Shown here one piece after another: positions 9,249 through 19,246 of a stretch of 64,000 nucleotides of DNA (the stretch's first letter is position 1; each line of letters begins with the position of its first letter). Below the pieces are notes generated by a model. The model was not told the origin of the DNA. It did no database searches and saw only the letters and a list, made by a program, of their open reading frames with translations. Source of the DNA: Maribacter antarcticus DSM 21422 (GTDB lineage: Bacteria; Bacteroidota; Bacteroidia; Flavobacteriales; Flavobacteriaceae); NCBI RefSeq assembly GCF_000621125.1, contig NZ_JHZC01000005.1:186001-250000 (forward strand), in the 5' to 3' direction. A program made the translations under genes and the position numbers.

Positions 9249-10577
9249 TTGCTGTTAACAAACTACCCACTGCGCTCTAACAACTATCCTCTTTTAAACT
9301 TGAAACCTTACAAACCAACCAACATCGACCCAATAAAAAAAAATAAACGTCATCAACTATTAATTATAGGATGGGGATGGCCGGAGCCAAACGCTACTGC
9401 TGCGGGGTTTCGGATGCTGCAGCTAGCAAACTACTTCTTAGAACGCAGTTACGAGGTGACCTTTGTGGCAACCACTGCGGAAAATGAATACAGCTTATCT
9501 CTTGTAACGTTAGGGATAAAAACCAAGCAGGTAGTTTTGAATAGCGATTCTTTCAATGACTTTATAGCTGATTTACAACCTAATATCGTCCTGTTCGATA
9601 GATTTCTTTCAGAAGAGCAATTTGGCTGGCGGGTCGCCAAACATGCTCCTGATGCCCTGCGTATTTTGGATACTGAAGATTTGCACTCCCTGCGTTACGT
9701 GCGTGAGTTGTGTTTCAAAACAAAGATTCCATTTACTGTCGATATTTGGCTACAAGACGATAAAACCAAACGCGAAATCGCGAGTATATATCGATGTGAT
9801 ATGTCACTCATAATTTCTGATTTCGAGATTAACTTGCTTAGGACTACTATAGGAATAAACGAAAGCCTCCTCTTGCATCTTCCTTTTATGCTAGCTAAAG
9901 ACGATATCCCGATTAAAACACCGAGTTTTGAAGAACGAAGTGATTTTATTTTCATTGGAGGAGGAAAACACCTGCCGAACTTAGATGCAATAAAATATCT
10001 AAAAAAAGATATTTGGCCAAAAATAAAAACCAAGTTACCAAACGCAAAGTTGGAAATTTATGGTGCCTATCTGCCCCAACAAATACTGGAGTTTAATGAT
10101 GCGGTAAGCGGGTTTAATGTGCTGGGAAAGGCAAGTAATGTCTCCGAGGTTTTACAGAATGCTAAGGTTTGTCTGGCGCCATTACGCTTTGGTGCGGGGA
10201 TTAAAGGAAAGCTATTACATGCCATGCAGTTTGGTACGCCAAGTGTAACAACGAGCATTGGTGCAGAAGGTATGCATGGAGACTTAGATTGGAACGGAGT
10301 AATTGCTGACGAGGAAAGTGACTTTGTAACTGCCGCTGTTACTTTGTATTTAAATAGAACCCAATGGGAAAAAGCCCAACGAAATGGAAATGCCTTACTA
10401 AATTCTCGGTATCATAAAGCCTCTCTGGAGAATACGTTTGATTTCAAAATAAGTCAACTGCATAACCATCTTGAAAATCATAGAATACAAAATTTTATAG
10501 GAAGCTTGTTAGAACATCAGACGATGGCGAGTACCAAGTATATGAGTAAGTGGATTCAGGAAAAGAATAAAAAGTAA
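9249..10577 (+). CDS. Glycosyltransferase, GT4/group 1 type
   Basis: 442 residues from a TTG start. The N-terminal Rossmann lobe begins QLLIIGWGWPEPNATAAGFR, resembling the donor/acceptor loop of GT-B enzymes. The C-terminal lobe has FIFIGGGKHLPNLDAIKYL, LEIYGAYLP, and the nucleotide-sugar site region LAPLRFGAGIKGKLLHAMQFGTPSVTTSIGAEG, where the E of the usual EX7E motif is weakly conserved. No membrane segment is visible. It likely transfers a sugar from a nucleotide donor to an envelope glycan or protein. It follows the helicase by 51 bases on the same strand. Substrate unknown. Confidence 0.82.
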   Translation: MLLTNYPLRSNNYPLLNLKPYKPTNIDPIKKNKRHQLLIIGWGWPEPNATAAGFRMLQLANYFLERSYEVTFVATTAENEYSLSLVTLGIKTKQVVLNSDSFNDFIADLQPNIVLFDRFLSEEQFGWRVAKHAPDALRILDTEDLHSLRYVRELCFKTKIPFTVDIWLQDDKTKREIASIYRCDMSLIISDFEINLLRTTIGINESLLLHLPFMLAKDDIPIKTPSFEERSDFIFIGGGKHLPNLDAIKYLKKDIWPKIKTKLPNAKLEIYGAYLPQQILEFNDAVSGFNVLGKASNVSEVLQNAKVCLAPLRFGAGIKGKLLHAMQFGTPSVTTSIGAEGMHGDLDWNGVIADEESDFVTAAVTLYLNRTQWEKAQRNGNALLNSRYHKASLENTFDFKISQLHNHLENHRIQNFIGSLLEHQTMASTKYMSKWIQEKNKK

Positions 10578-10648
10578 CGAACTTATACATGTATTTTAGC
10601 AATGGAAAATAGAAATATACAGCCAGTATTAGGTACTGTATCTATTAT

Positions 10649-11245
10649 TTAGCTTTTTAACTCCCGCTTTACAAGAACCTCTAAATAAGTCATCGTGTTT
10701 ACCAAATATTTACGGTCACCCGATAATGTCGCCATCACCACGGAACCTTGAATTATCGTATACAATTGTTTTGCAAATTGTAAGGGCGATACCGGGAGTT
10801 TAAATTCGCCTTTATTGATTCCATTTTCTAAAACTAAAGCGATTTTTCCTTCAATTTCCTTTACAGTTTCCTTAGATGCTGCAGCCAACAAATTATTATT
10901 GTGTTGTGCATCTATTCCAATATTTAAAATAGGACAACCACCTATTTTTAAAGTGAATATATCATATTTTTTATAAAAATCGATGAGTTTAAAAAGCTTC
11001 TCAACAGCAGTTCCTTGCATTTCTAATACTATATCTATTGCATCTAACAGTAGCCTCCGATTATGCTCAAAAGCCGCTAAAGCCAAAGCTTCTTTGTTTT
11101 CGAAATTACCATAAATTGCACCTTTTGTTAAACCTGTAGCCTCGGTTAAATCACTCATACTTGTTCCGATATAACCGTGTTTGTTAAATATAGGTGCTAC
11201 GGTCTCGATGATAAAACTGGAAGTTCTTTCGGCTTTTGTGGTCAT
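10649..11245 (-). CDS. TetR/AcrR family transcriptional regulator
   Basis: 198 residues. The N-terminal helix-turn-helix (GYIGTSMSDLTEATGLTKGAIYGNFENKEAL, residues about 20-50) is typical of TetR. The C-terminal ligand domain contains a conserved-looking GGCPILNIGIDA segment of the TetR_C subgroup. The gene stands alone, flanked by a convergent glycosyltransferase and by clpB in tandem downstream of its promoter region. A palindrome at 11277-11292 overlaps its own promoter, so autorepression is likely. No adjacent efflux or enzyme gene shows what else it controls. Confidence 0.9.
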   Translation of the reverse strand: MTTKAERTSSFIIETVAPIFNKHGYIGTSMSDLTEATGLTKGAIYGNFENKEALALAAFEHNRRLLLDAIDIVLEMQGTAVEKLFKLIDFYKKYDIFTLKIGGCPILNIGIDAQHNNNLLAAASKETVKEIEGKIALVLENGINKGEFKLPVSPLQFAKQLYTIIQGSVVMATLSGDRKYLVNTMTYLEVLVKRELKS

Positions 11246-11261
11246 TAGTCTAAAATTTATA

Positions 11262-11292
11262 CAAAGATAAAAAATCTATACTGTACGGTATA
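11262..11292 (-). promoter_or_regulatory. tetR promoter with overlapping palindromic operator
   Basis: On the minus strand TATCTTTG (complement of 11262-11269) is an exact -7 element 17 bases from the start codon. The near-palindrome TATACTGTACGGTATA (11277-11292) occupies the spacer between -7 and -33. Its form, TAC-N-GTAC-N-GTA, is typical of TetR operators; binding there would block the polymerase. Confidence 0.6.
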
Positions 11293-11428
11293 AATTGTTG
11301 ATAAAAAAGTTCTTAAAACTTTCATTCATACCAATACAAAAACGGGGTCGAAAATATCAAACTTATTAGGTTCAACATCTATCGACTCCGCTCTATTTTG
11401 CCAAAAATAAAACTATAATACCTCCATA

Positions 11429-14029
11429 TTAACGTACCAAATCATTCTGGTTTCTATATACCAATGTATTGTCAAAAGCATCCAATAAAATAATACTATC
11501 CGTCTTAATCTCTCCACTTAGAAGGGATTTAGACATATTGTTAAGCACCTCCTTTTGTATGGTTCGCTTTACCGGTCTAGCGCCAAATTGGGGTTCATAC
11601 CCTTTCTCTGCCAAGAAACTAATTGCTTCATCAGTTGCGTCTAAAGTAATGTTTTGTTTGTTCAACATCTTTTTTATTCCTTCTAATTGTAACTTTACAA
11701 TTTCATGGATATTCTCCTTGGTTAGTGGTGTAAACATGATGATATCATCTATCCTGTTTAAGAACTCTGGGCGTATTGTTTTATTCAATAGCCCCATAAC
11801 TTCAACTCTTGCATCTTCTGCGGCACTAATACTATCATTTGAATTTTCAAACTTTTCCAAGATAATATGGCTGCCCATATTACTGGTCATAATAATGATG
11901 GTATTCTTAAAATCAGCCAAACGACCTTTATTGTCTGTTAGCCTTCCTTCATCTAATACCTGTAGAAGGATATTAAAAGTATCTGGGTGTGCCTTTTCAA
12001 TCTCGTCTAAAAGTACAACAGAGTAGGGGCGTCTGCGCACGGCTTCCGTTAACTGCCCGCCCTCGTCATACCCAACATATCCTGGAGGTGCACCTATTAA
12101 TCTGCTAACCGAGTGCCGTTCTTGGTATTCACTCATATCTATTCTGGTCATGGCGTTTTCATCATCAAAGAGATACGCAGCCAAGGTCTTTGCCAATTCA
12201 GTTTTTCCCACTCCTGTAGTACCCAAGAACAAGAAGGAACCAATAGGTTTTTTCATATCCTGTAAACCGGCCCTACTTCTTCTAATAGCGTCGGATACCG
12301 CTTGTATAGCTTCATTTTGACCCACAACACGTTTGTGCAGTACATTCTCAAGGTTCAATAGTTTTTCCCGCTCGCTTTGAAGCATTTTCGTTACTGGAAT
12401 ACCTGTCCATTTGGCAACTACCTCGGCAATATCCTCGCTGGTAACCTCTTCTTTGATTAAGGTTCCTGCCTCCTGCTGTTTTGCCAATTCTTCCTGAAGC
12501 TTAACAAGTTTTTCCTGTGCCTCCTTAATTTTACCGTATCGTATTTCTGCTACCTTTCCGTAGTCTCCATTACGCTCCGCTCGTTCTGCATCTGCCTTGA
12601 AATTTTCAATATCTAATTTTGTCTTTTGGATATTATCCACCACAGTTTTTTCGCTCTCCCATTTTGCGAATATTTCATTTCGTTCGTCCTTTACATTAGC
12701 AAGATCTAAATTAAGTACCTTGAGTTTAGACTTATCATTCTCTCGCTTTATGGCCGCTATCTCAATCTCCAATTGCATAATTTTCCTATCCAATACGTCT
12801 AGTTCCTCTGGTTTAGAGTTGATTTCCATACGTAATTTGGAAGCGGCTTCGTCCATAAGATCAATAGCCTTATCTGGCAAGAATCTATTGGTGATATAGC
12901 GCTGTGAAAGTTCAACTGCGGCTATTACGGCTTCATCCTTTATACGGACTTTATGGTGTGCCTCATATTTTTCCTTGATTCCCCTAAGGATGGAAATAGC
13001 ACTCTCCGTATCTGGCTCATCCACAATAATTTTTTGGAACCTCCTTTCCAAGGCTTTGTCCTTTTCAAAGTATTTTTGATACTCATCTAAAGTTGTTGCA
13101 CCTATAGCCCTTAGTTCTCCCCTAGCTAAAGCAGGCTTAAGTATGTTTGCCGCATCCATAGCACCTTGGCCGCCACCTGCACCTACAAGCGTATGTATTT
13201 CATCTATAAACAAGATGATATCGCCATCAGCACTGATAACCTCTTTGATTACTGCCTTTAAACGCTCTTCAAATTCTCCTTTGTATTTGGCTCCTGCAAT
13301 TAGAGCGCCCATGTCCAATGAATATATGGTCTTATTCTTTAAATTTTCTGGAATGTCGCCTTGTACGATACGATGCGCTAAACCTTCTGCAATGGCTGTT
13401 TTACCCACACCAGGCTCACCAACCAACATAGGATTATTCTTGGTTCTTCTAGATAGGATTTGAAGTACGCGCCTAATTTCTTCATCCCTACCTATTACTG
13501 GGTCTAATTTTCCGCTATCTGCTAACTCATTCAGATTTTTAGCATACTTATTTAAGGAATTATACGTTTCCTCAGCGCTTTGAGACGTAACCTTAGCGCC
13601 ATTACGTAATTCTGAAATAGCTGCAAGTACATTTTTCTCCGAAACTCCTTGGTCCTTTAAAATGTGTGCAATCTTACTTTTAGATTTAAAAATGGACAAG
13701 AAGAGATGCTCTATGGAAACATATTCGTCTCCCATCCCTTTTGCTACAATACTGGCTTCATTCAAAGTCTTACTGGCTTCTCGGGAAAATTGTAATTCTC
13801 CTCCCTCAACTTTAGGAAACGTATTCATCTCCTTTTCTAAAATCTGATTAATCAGGTTAGGATTTAGCCCTAATTTTTTAAGCATAAACGGAATAGCATT
13901 TTCATCTACCTCTGTAATTGCTTTAAAAAGATGCTCATTCTCTATTTGCTGATGTCCCATGGTCTGGGCTATTACTTGAGCTTGTTGTATGGCCTCTTGT
14001 GATTTTATTGTGAAATTATTACCGATCAT
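11429..14029 (-). CDS. clpB: ATP-dependent disaggregase ClpB
   Basis: 866 residues, full length. The Clp N-domain is at residues 1-150. The first AAA+ module has Walker A GEPGVGKT and Walker [12 protein letters not shown]. The coiled-coil middle domain that binds DnaK spans about 400-530. The second AAA+ module has [16 protein letters not shown] and [13 protein letters not shown], plus the C-terminal D2-small domain. ClpB hexamers thread aggregated protein through a central pore together with DnaK/DnaJ/GrpE. The Walker A of module 2 has Thr where Pro is usual (GTTGVGKT), a mild variation. It is divergent from ytxJ across a 160-base region carrying two palindromic sites. Confidence 0.98.
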   Translation of the reverse strand: MIGNNFTIKSQEAIQQAQVIAQTMGHQQIENEHLFKAITEVDENAIPFMLKKLGLNPNLINQILEKEMNTFPKVEGGELQFSREASKTLNEASIVAKGMGDEYVSIEHLFLSIFKSKSKIAHILKDQGVSEKNVLAAISELRNGAKVTSQSAEETYNSLNKYAKNLNELADSGKLDPVIGRDEEIRRVLQILSRRTKNNPMLVGEPGVGKTAIAEGLAHRIVQGDIPENLKNKTIYSLDMGALIAGAKYKGEFEERLKAVIKEVISADGDIILFIDEIHTLVGAGGGQGAMDAANILKPALARGELRAIGATTLDEYQKYFEKDKALERRFQKIIVDEPDTESAISILRGIKEKYEAHHKVRIKDEAVIAAVELSQRYITNRFLPDKAIDLMDEAASKLRMEINSKPEELDVLDRKIMQLEIEIAAIKRENDKSKLKVLNLDLANVKDERNEIFAKWESEKTVVDNIQKTKLDIENFKADAERAERNGDYGKVAEIRYGKIKEAQEKLVKLQEELAKQQEAGTLIKEEVTSEDIAEVVAKWTGIPVTKMLQSEREKLLNLENVLHKRVVGQNEAIQAVSDAIRRSRAGLQDMKKPIGSFLFLGTTGVGKTELAKTLAAYLFDDENAMTRIDMSEYQERHSVSRLIGAPPGYVGYDEGGQLTEAVRRRPYSVVLLDEIEKAHPDTFNILLQVLDEGRLTDNKGRLADFKNTIIIMTSNMGSHIILEKFENSNDSISAAEDARVEVMGLLNKTIRPEFLNRIDDIIMFTPLTKENIHEIVKLQLEGIKKMLNKQNITLDATDEAISFLAEKGYEPQFGARPVKRTIQKEVLNNMSKSLLSGEIKTDSIILLDAFDNTLVYRNQNDLVR

Positions 14030-14102
14030 ATCTATATATGTTTAGTTTCTTAGGTTATTTTTGTCTAATAATAAGCAACAATCTTACCAATAAGGGGTGA
14101 GC

Positions 14103-14149
14103 GACATAATGTCGGTAAAGCAACTAATGCACAAGACATTACGTCAGTA
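14103..14149. promoter_or_regulatory. Paired 15-base palindromic repeats between clpB and ytxJ
   Basis: GACATAATGTCGGTA (14103-14117) and GACATTACGTCAGTA (14135-14149) match at 12 of 15 positions and lie 32 bases apart, three helical turns. The first contains a perfect palindrome GACATAATGTC. The second overlaps the expected -33 position of the ytxJ promoter (-7 box at 14163). They look like operators for one regulator acting on both divergent genes; the regulator is unknown. Confidence 0.55.
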
Positions 14150-14162
14150 TTGTAAGGATTTT

Positions 14163-14170
14163 TAGATTTG
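14163..14170 (+). promoter_or_regulatory. -7 element of the ytxJ promoter
   Basis: TAGATTTG matches TAnnTTTG and lies 20 bases before the ATG of ytxJ. No -33 TTTG is present; the position is taken by the GACATTACGTCAGTA repeat, which suggests activator dependence or repression. Confidence 0.5.
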
Positions 14171-14189
14171 TTGACCAATAGAAAAAAGT

Positions 14190-14585
14190 ATGGGATTATT
14201 TAATAATATGTTCGGAAGCAAGAATGAGGAAACTCCTAAACAAAGTAAAAAAATTGAATGGGTACCGCTAGCGTCTGTAGACCAATTAGATGATATTGCA
14301 GCTAAATCTGCAGGAAGACCACAAGTAATCTTTAAACATTCTACCAGCTGCGGCATAAGCCGTATGGTACTAAATATGTTTACCGGTTCTTACGCGCTAG
14401 AAGCTGAAAGCATAGATATGTATTTTTTGGACTTACTCGCGAATAGAAATGTATCCAATGCTGTAGCAGAGAAGTTTCAAGTGATGCACCAATCACCGCA
14501 AATGTTGATTATTAAAAATGGGGTAGTAGTGGCTCATGATTCCCATGGCGCTATAAATGAGCTGGAATTGGAGAAATACATATAG
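14190..14585 (+). CDS. ytxJ: Bacillithiol system redox-active protein YtxJ
   Basis: 131 residues with a thioredoxin-like fold. The active-site segment HSTSCGISRMVLNMF holds a single cysteine in the T-S-C-G-I-S motif of YtxJ, a monothiol bacilliredoxin-like protein found in organisms that use bacillithiol. The cis-Pro loop is visible as MHQSPQMLII. It is expected to remove bacillithiol from protein cysteines in the cytosol. It is divergent from clpB with shared putative operators, which fits a joint stress response. It ends before a strong shared terminator. Confidence 0.92.
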   Translation: MGLFNNMFGSKNEETPKQSKKIEWVPLASVDQLDDIAAKSAGRPQVIFKHSTSCGISRMVLNMFTGSYALEAESIDMYFLDLLANRNVSNAVAEKFQVMHQSPQMLIIKNGVVVAHDSHGAINELELEKYI

Positions 14586-14698
14586 ACCACCAAGTACTTA
14601 GGGCTATAAGACGTCCTCTGTAATGGCAACTAGTTTAGCGCTATTGCGCGGGTAGAAGCCTAATTTTTTAAAGCGTTGCAGTTCTCTCAACCGTTATA

Positions 14699-14751
14699 AA
14701 TACTAAAGTCCACTATACTTTAAGATTCAAAGTATAGTGGACTTTAGTATT
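14699..14751. terminator. Perfect 23-bp bidirectional hairpin
   Basis: The arms 14699-14721 and 14729-14751 are perfect complements with a 7-base loop. It lies between the end of ytxJ (+) and the end of the lipoprotein gene (-), so it can end both. The T-tracts flanking it are short. Confidence 0.8.
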
Positions 14752-14766
14752 ATCAACCAATGGTAG

Positions 14767-15951
14767 TTAATTAAATCGTTGTCTACCTAGGATGTTTTTA
14801 AGATTATTTTTTAAATTTTCCCCGGCATTATAAACCATTTGTTCGTTACTTGGAAATGGAACCCTTGCCAATTGTAATAATGAAAGCAAGTCGTTATCCA
14901 AAGCTCGTTTATCCCCGTCGTAGCTGGCATAACTATGTTCGAATATAAAATTACTAGCCAATGGATATTGGTTTAACTGCTGTTGTTTTCTTAAGTCTAC
15001 AAAGTTCACAATTCCCGTTACTTGAGCACTTTTAAACTGTGTAAACTGATAAAAATCTGCACGAACTGTTTTAAAATTATCCGTTTTAATCTTGTTTCCA
15101 AGACTGTCTTTGACAACATTACCTCGTTGATCTTTAACATAGGTAAAGCCATCTTTGACCTGTCTTTCTTTTATAATTTGTTTCTCATTAATTTGCTCTG
15201 GAGAGATATTGATATCCTGAAAAGATACTTCCATTTGATAATCATAATCCAAATCGGTTAATTTGTTTGTATGATATTCTGTCCATAGGTTATTTAATCC
15301 ATAAGTATTAAAATTTAATAATTCTTCTTCTAATCTTACTGGGATTACCTTATCCGTATTATTAAATATTTGCACGATTACATAATCTAATCCTTTCTGA
15401 TATGCTTCGTCTGTCTTTTGTCTTACATCTCTATAATCCGGACTTATTTCTTGTAAATAAGTCAAATCATCATACGCTTGTCTAAAGTCTATTTTAGTTT
15501 TACCAGATGCCAGTAAGTTTGCAGCGTTGTTATACAAGTAACCAGATAAGGTTTCCTTAGCAGCTATTATTTGTGCATCATAATTTTTAAAACTGAACTG
15601 CGCCTCTCTGTTTTCATCTGTTATGCGTAAGGGTAACAAAGGCCGTATTTGTTGTTGCACGGACTTTAATTGCGCGTAGGTTTTAAAAATTGATTCATAG
15701 TTTGCTGGATTACCTTCTTTTTTTAGAAAATTGATATGCTGTAACTCACGTATTGTATTCTTTTTAAACGCGTCCTCTAGCATTACAATAAAAGGCTGAT
15801 GGCTTTTTTTATCTTTATTATCCGCAATATTGGAAATAGCCTTAGTAATAGCTGTCCAGTAATTACCAGAATTTAAAGCTTCCTGTGTCCTTTTAACTCC
15901 ACTACAGGAAAAGAAAATAACAAAAATACCGTAAAGTATAATTTTTTTCAT
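14767..15951 (-). CDS. Lipoprotein of unknown function
   Basis: 394 residues from the ATG at 15949-15951. An upstream in-frame start at 16008 would put 19 extra residues before the signal peptide, so it is rejected. The lipobox reads IFVIFFSCSG, so the protein is anchored to a membrane after SPII cleavage. The first half is helical and contains a TPR-like unit (ALNSGNYWTAITKAISNI). The second half, from about residue 180, is rich in Tyr and Asp and has a beta-like segment with DQRGNVVKDSLGNKIK. The family is conserved in flavobacteria as far as I recall, but no function is known. It faces ytxJ across a shared terminator. Confidence 0.8.
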   Translation of the reverse strand: MKKIILYGIFVIFFSCSGVKRTQEALNSGNYWTAITKAISNIADNKDKKSHQPFIVMLEDAFKKNTIRELQHINFLKKEGNPANYESIFKTYAQLKSVQQQIRPLLPLRITDENREAQFSFKNYDAQIIAAKETLSGYLYNNAANLLASGKTKIDFRQAYDDLTYLQEISPDYRDVRQKTDEAYQKGLDYVIVQIFNNTDKVIPVRLEEELLNFNTYGLNNLWTEYHTNKLTDLDYDYQMEVSFQDINISPEQINEKQIIKERQVKDGFTYVKDQRGNVVKDSLGNKIKTDNFKTVRADFYQFTQFKSAQVTGIVNFVDLRKQQQLNQYPLASNFIFEHSYASYDGDKRALDNDLLSLLQLARVPFPSNEQMVYNAGENLKNNLKNILGRQRFN

Positions 15952-16179
15952 GACGTTATATTTTAATGTTTGGTTTGGTATTTCAATCTCTGTGCCAAAA
16001 AGACACAAGACGATAACGCAAAAGAAATCGAATTAGTGTAAGTACTGCTTTTGTATATAACCTTGGGACATTTTAACAAGTTCATTTTTTGTCTATATTT
16101 CTTTTTGATTGTTAACTAGTTATTAATAAATAATAAAATTTATGAGTTAAATAATTCTAATGGAATCACAAGCTATTCG

Positions 16180-16187
16180 TATTTTTG
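16180..16187 (+). promoter_or_regulatory. -7 element of the glyA promoter
   Basis: TATTTTTG matches the -7 consensus 25 bases before the glyA ATG, giving a leader of about 20 bases. A clear -33 element is not seen. Confidence 0.5.
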
Positions 16188-16212
16188 TAGCTCAAAATAA
16201 TAATAAAACGCT

Positions 16213-17502
16213 ATGCAAAGGGATAATCGCATTTTTGAGTTAATCGAAGAAGAAAGACAGCGCCAGATTAATGGTGTAGAATTGATTGCTTCAGAAAATT
16301 TTACCAGTCCGCAAGTAATGGAAGCTTCAGGTTCGGTTTTGACTAATAAATATGCTGAAGGATACCCAGGTAAGCGTTATTATGGTGGTTGTGAAGTCGT
16401 TGATAAAGTAGAACAACTAGCTATTGATAGAGCTAAAGAGCTTTTTGGAGCTACCTATGCCAACGTTCAACCGCATTCAGGTTCCCAAGCAAATGTATCA
16501 GTTTATCATGCCTGTTTGAAACCCGGGGATACGATATTAGGTTTTGACCTTTCACATGGTGGCCATCTTACCCATGGTTCCCCAGTTAACTTTTCTGGAA
16601 GGCTTTACAACCCTGTTTTTTATGGGGTTGATGAAGCAACAGGTCTATTGAATTATGATAAAATTCAAGAAATAGCATTAAAAGAGCGTCCAAAATTGAT
16701 TATCGCTGGAGCATCGGCATATTCTAGGGATATGGATTTTGAGCGTTTTCGTAAAATTGCAGATAGTGTTGATGCCTTGCTATTGGCTGATATTTCTCAT
16801 CCATCCGGATTAATCGCAAAAGGAATATTAAGTGATCCTATCCCACATTGCCATATTGTTACAACAACAACACATAAGACATTGCGTGGTCCGCGTGGCG
16901 GCCTTATATTAATGGGTAAAGACTTCGATAACCCGTTTGGTATTACGCTAAAGAATGGAAAATTACGTAAAATGTCCGCTCTGTTGGACCTTGCGGTATT
17001 TCCTGGAAACCAAGGAGGACCTCTAGAGCATATTATTGCAGCGAAGGCGATTGCTTTTGGTGAAGCGTTAACGGAAGAGTTTTCTGAATATATGTGGCAG
17101 GTAAAGAAAAATGCCGATGCGATGGCGAAAGCCTTTGTAGATTTAGATTATCATATAATATCTGGAGGAACAGATAACCACATGATGCTTATAGACTTAC
17201 GTAATAAAAATATTTCTGGTAAAGATGCGGAAAAGGTATTAGTACTTGCAGATATAACTGCGAATAAAAATATGGTTCCTTTTGATGATAAATCACCATT
17301 TGTTACCTCAGGAATTCGGTTTGGTACACCTGCCATCACTACTAGAGGTCTTTTAGAGGAAGACATGAAAACGATTGTTGGGTTAATAGATAGGGTCATC
17401 ACTAATCCTGAAGACGCTACTATCATAGCTCATGTTAAAAAAGAAGTAAATACAATGATGCATACGAGACCCATATTTACTGGTGCTCCAGAGAAAGTAT
17501 AA
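16213..17502 (+). CDS. glyA: Serine hydroxymethyltransferase
   Basis: 429 residues. It interconverts serine and glycine while loading one-carbon units onto tetrahydrofolate. The PLP lysine lies in the signature [15 protein letters not shown] (about residue 228). Substrate-binding motifs [10 protein letters not shown] near the N-terminus and GKRYYGG at about residue 53 are intact. Full length for the bacterial enzyme; cytosolic, dimeric or tetrameric. It has its own promoter and ends 14 bases from a convergent hypothetical gene, with no room for a separate terminator. Confidence 0.98.
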   Translation: MQRDNRIFELIEEERQRQINGVELIASENFTSPQVMEASGSVLTNKYAEGYPGKRYYGGCEVVDKVEQLAIDRAKELFGATYANVQPHSGSQANVSVYHACLKPGDTILGFDLSHGGHLTHGSPVNFSGRLYNPVFYGVDEATGLLNYDKIQEIALKERPKLIIAGASAYSRDMDFERFRKIADSVDALLLADISHPSGLIAKGILSDPIPHCHIVTTTTHKTLRGPRGGLILMGKDFDNPFGITLKNGKLRKMSALLDLAVFPGNQGGPLEHIIAAKAIAFGEALTEEFSEYMWQVKKNADAMAKAFVDLDYHIISGGTDNHMMLIDLRNKNISGKDAEKVLVLADITANKNMVPFDDKSPFVTSGIRFGTPAITTRGLLEEDMKTIVGLIDRVITNPEDATIIAHVKKEVNTMMHTRPIFTGAPEKV

Positions 17503-17516
17503 CTATTATAATGTAA

Positions 17517-18167
17517 CTAATCCTCCATCATATACAAATCAAGGTCGGCAGAAATATATGTATTTATATTAAGATCGTATATGAAAGCATCATCTTGTGA
17601 TTCTAAATAGACACCCCAGAATTCGAAGTAGCTCTTGGGTGTTTTTTGTTTATTTTCGATAAGTGCACCGCTATCGCTTATACTGTCACTAACATTATCC
17701 TCGAAAACAGGTATGAAAATCTCATAGGGCTTTTCTGTAAGACCTATAGTCAAATATACATAGTGGTTGGCAATTTCATAAATAATTTCATCCAGTAATT
17801 CAGGAATACTGCGGTAGTGGATTTTCTTAATAATGATACTTGTATCGTTTAGGAACAAAGTAAGTTCCTCAATATCCAATTTTATATTGTTTTGTTCTGT
17901 TAGGATATCAAAACTCTCTTTCAATGGCGATATACCAGTGCTGTTAAACCCCCATCTGCTTTTGTTATGAAATTCCAACACTTCCAAAAGTTCCATCTGA
18001 CAATTCATATCAATAGTCATTTCCAGCGTTCCATCACTAGACGTATAGCTCCTCAATGAGACTTCAGAAAAATAGTGTCTTTCTAAAGATTTTAGGTAAA
18101 GATCTAGACCTATGACACCAGAATTTTCATCTAATTTTGTTGGGGGTATCAACTCAAAATTCTCCAT
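17517..18167 (-). CDS. Hypothetical protein, 216 residues, acidic
   Basis: I do not recognise this protein. It is acidic, has no signal peptide or membrane segment, and reads as mixed alpha/beta. The N-terminal half has repeated hydrophobic/acidic alternation (GVIGLDLYLKSLERHYF), the middle has FLNDTSIIIKKIHY, and a low-complexity linker (DNVSDSISDSGAL) precedes an aromatic segment. The end is very acidic (DLDLYMMED). It is alone between glyA and the response-regulator gene, with normal codon use and an intact frame. A role cannot be inferred from context. Confidence 0.6.
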   Translation of the reverse strand: MENFELIPPTKLDENSGVIGLDLYLKSLERHYFSEVSLRSYTSSDGTLEMTIDMNCQMELLEVLEFHNKSRWGFNSTGISPLKESFDILTEQNNIKLDIEELTLFLNDTSIIIKKIHYRSIPELLDEIIYEIANHYVYLTIGLTEKPYEIFIPVFEDNVSDSISDSGALIENKQKTPKSYFEFWGVYLESQDDAFIYDLNINTYISADLDLYMMED

Positions 18168-18423
18168 ATGTTTTCAACTATCGGATATTAAATAATCAAT
18201 TCCATCATAAAGGTATTGTTAATCGTTAATTTCAGACACTAGGATAGCCTTAGAAATGTGGAGGATATTCTATTTTTCTAAAGAATATCACCTATTTGAC
18301 TCTAATAATGTAATAAAAACTTGTGTTTTGCCGATTTACTAAGAACTACCAGAAAAGTAACTGATCTAAGTGTCGAACCTTAATTTCGATTTTGATACAA
18401 GAATTAGGCAAATAAATAATCCT

Positions 18424-18537
18424 CGAGGTGGAGCCATCGAGGTATTCAACGGAAGAAAGTTGTAACATTTTATGAAAACTATCTGTTTTCAAACTTTCCT
18501 CTAAAACCTACGAGGCAGAGCTTCGGAGAATTCTAAC
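18424..18537. repeat. Two diverged direct repeats in a 390-base gene-free stretch
   Basis: The gap 18168-18557 holds no plausible gene. Within it CGAGGTGGAGCCATCGAGG with the trailing ATTCAAC (18424-18450) resembles CGAGGCAGAGCTTCGGAG with trailing AATTCTAAC (18511-18537): both read CGAGG-GAGC-CGAG-ATTC-AAC with small differences. The first copy can fold as CCTCGA/TCGAGG. The pair may be the scar of an inserted element or a dispersed repeat. No transposase is nearby. Confidence 0.4.
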
Positions 18538-18557
18538 TATTAAAGATATTTGTGAGA

Positions 18558-19235
18558 TTAAAGAAAACCTCTTTTTCTAGCTTCTTCCATGAGTGCCAAA
18601 TCATTTCCGTTCTTAACACCAAAAATAGATTTTAATTGACGCTTCCTAGCTTCTACCGTAGTGTTAGTAGAGGCTATTAATGGTGCGATATCACGTGTGT
18701 TTACACCTAGCGATAAGTGATATAAAATTTTAAGGTCTTGGTCATCCAATGCAATATCGTTTGACATTTTGCGCCTCATAGCGGCTAATGCTCCTGCTGT
18801 ATAATAAGGTGGTCTATCGATGACGGTCTCTACCATAGCTTTTAACGAGAGCTCATCTATTTCAGATTTCACCATATATCCTTCGGGGTCTACCGTTTTA
18901 AAAATATTGTTGATTCTGTAGTTATCACTGAAGGAGGACATGAACACCAGTTTCGAACCCGGTACGAGCTGTCTTGCCAAGACTCCCAAATCCACACCAC
19001 TTCTTGGATCTTTGGATTGCGGTGGGAATAACTGTATGTCCAATAAAATAATGTCATATCGTAACGAACGCGAAGAAAACTCTATTTTTTCCTTACCTAT
19101 ATCGTAGCTTTTTGCAATTTCAACCTTAACGTTAAAATTTTCAAACTCGGAATCCTCAAGGATGTATTTATAGCCTAGGGTGGTCATTTCATGATCATCT
19201 ACCGCCAAAATCCTTATGGTTTGCATATTTTCCAT
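18558..19235 (-). CDS. LuxR/NarL-family response regulator
   Basis: 225 residues. The receiver domain has the acidic pocket (VDDHEM) and the phosphoacceptor Asp in YDIILLDIQLFPP at about residue 64, a Thr/Ser switch (LVFMSSFSD) and a conserved Lys (GYMVKSEIDEL). The C-terminal helix-turn-helix (LGVNTRDIAPLIASTNTTVEARKRQLKSIFGVKN) is LuxR-like. Two adjacent Met codons are possible; the first is used. It lies 11 bases downstream of a histidine kinase of the matching HisKA_3 type, so the two form a two-component pair transcribed from upstream of 21361. Confidence 0.92.
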   Translation of the reverse strand: MENMQTIRILAVDDHEMTTLGYKYILEDSEFENFNVKVEIAKSYDIGKEKIEFSSRSLRYDIILLDIQLFPPQSKDPRSGVDLGVLARQLVPGSKLVFMSSFSDNYRINNIFKTVDPEGYMVKSEIDELSLKAMVETVIDRPPYYTAGALAAMRRKMSNDIALDDQDLKILYHLSLGVNTRDIAPLIASTNTTVEARKRQLKSIFGVKNGNDLALMEEARKRGFL

Positions 19236-19246
19236 TCGTATATTTT

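Noticed and set aside
11469-13847. Plus-strand open frames opposite clpB (11469-12026, 12597-12899, 13143-13463, 13662-13847)
   Set aside because: They are shadows of a highly conserved minus-strand gene: Ser/Leu-rich composition, no domain and no ribosome-binding context.
14162-14356. 64-codon minus frame opposite the start of ytxJ
   Set aside because: Antisense to a conserved gene and overlaps the promoter region; no independent support.
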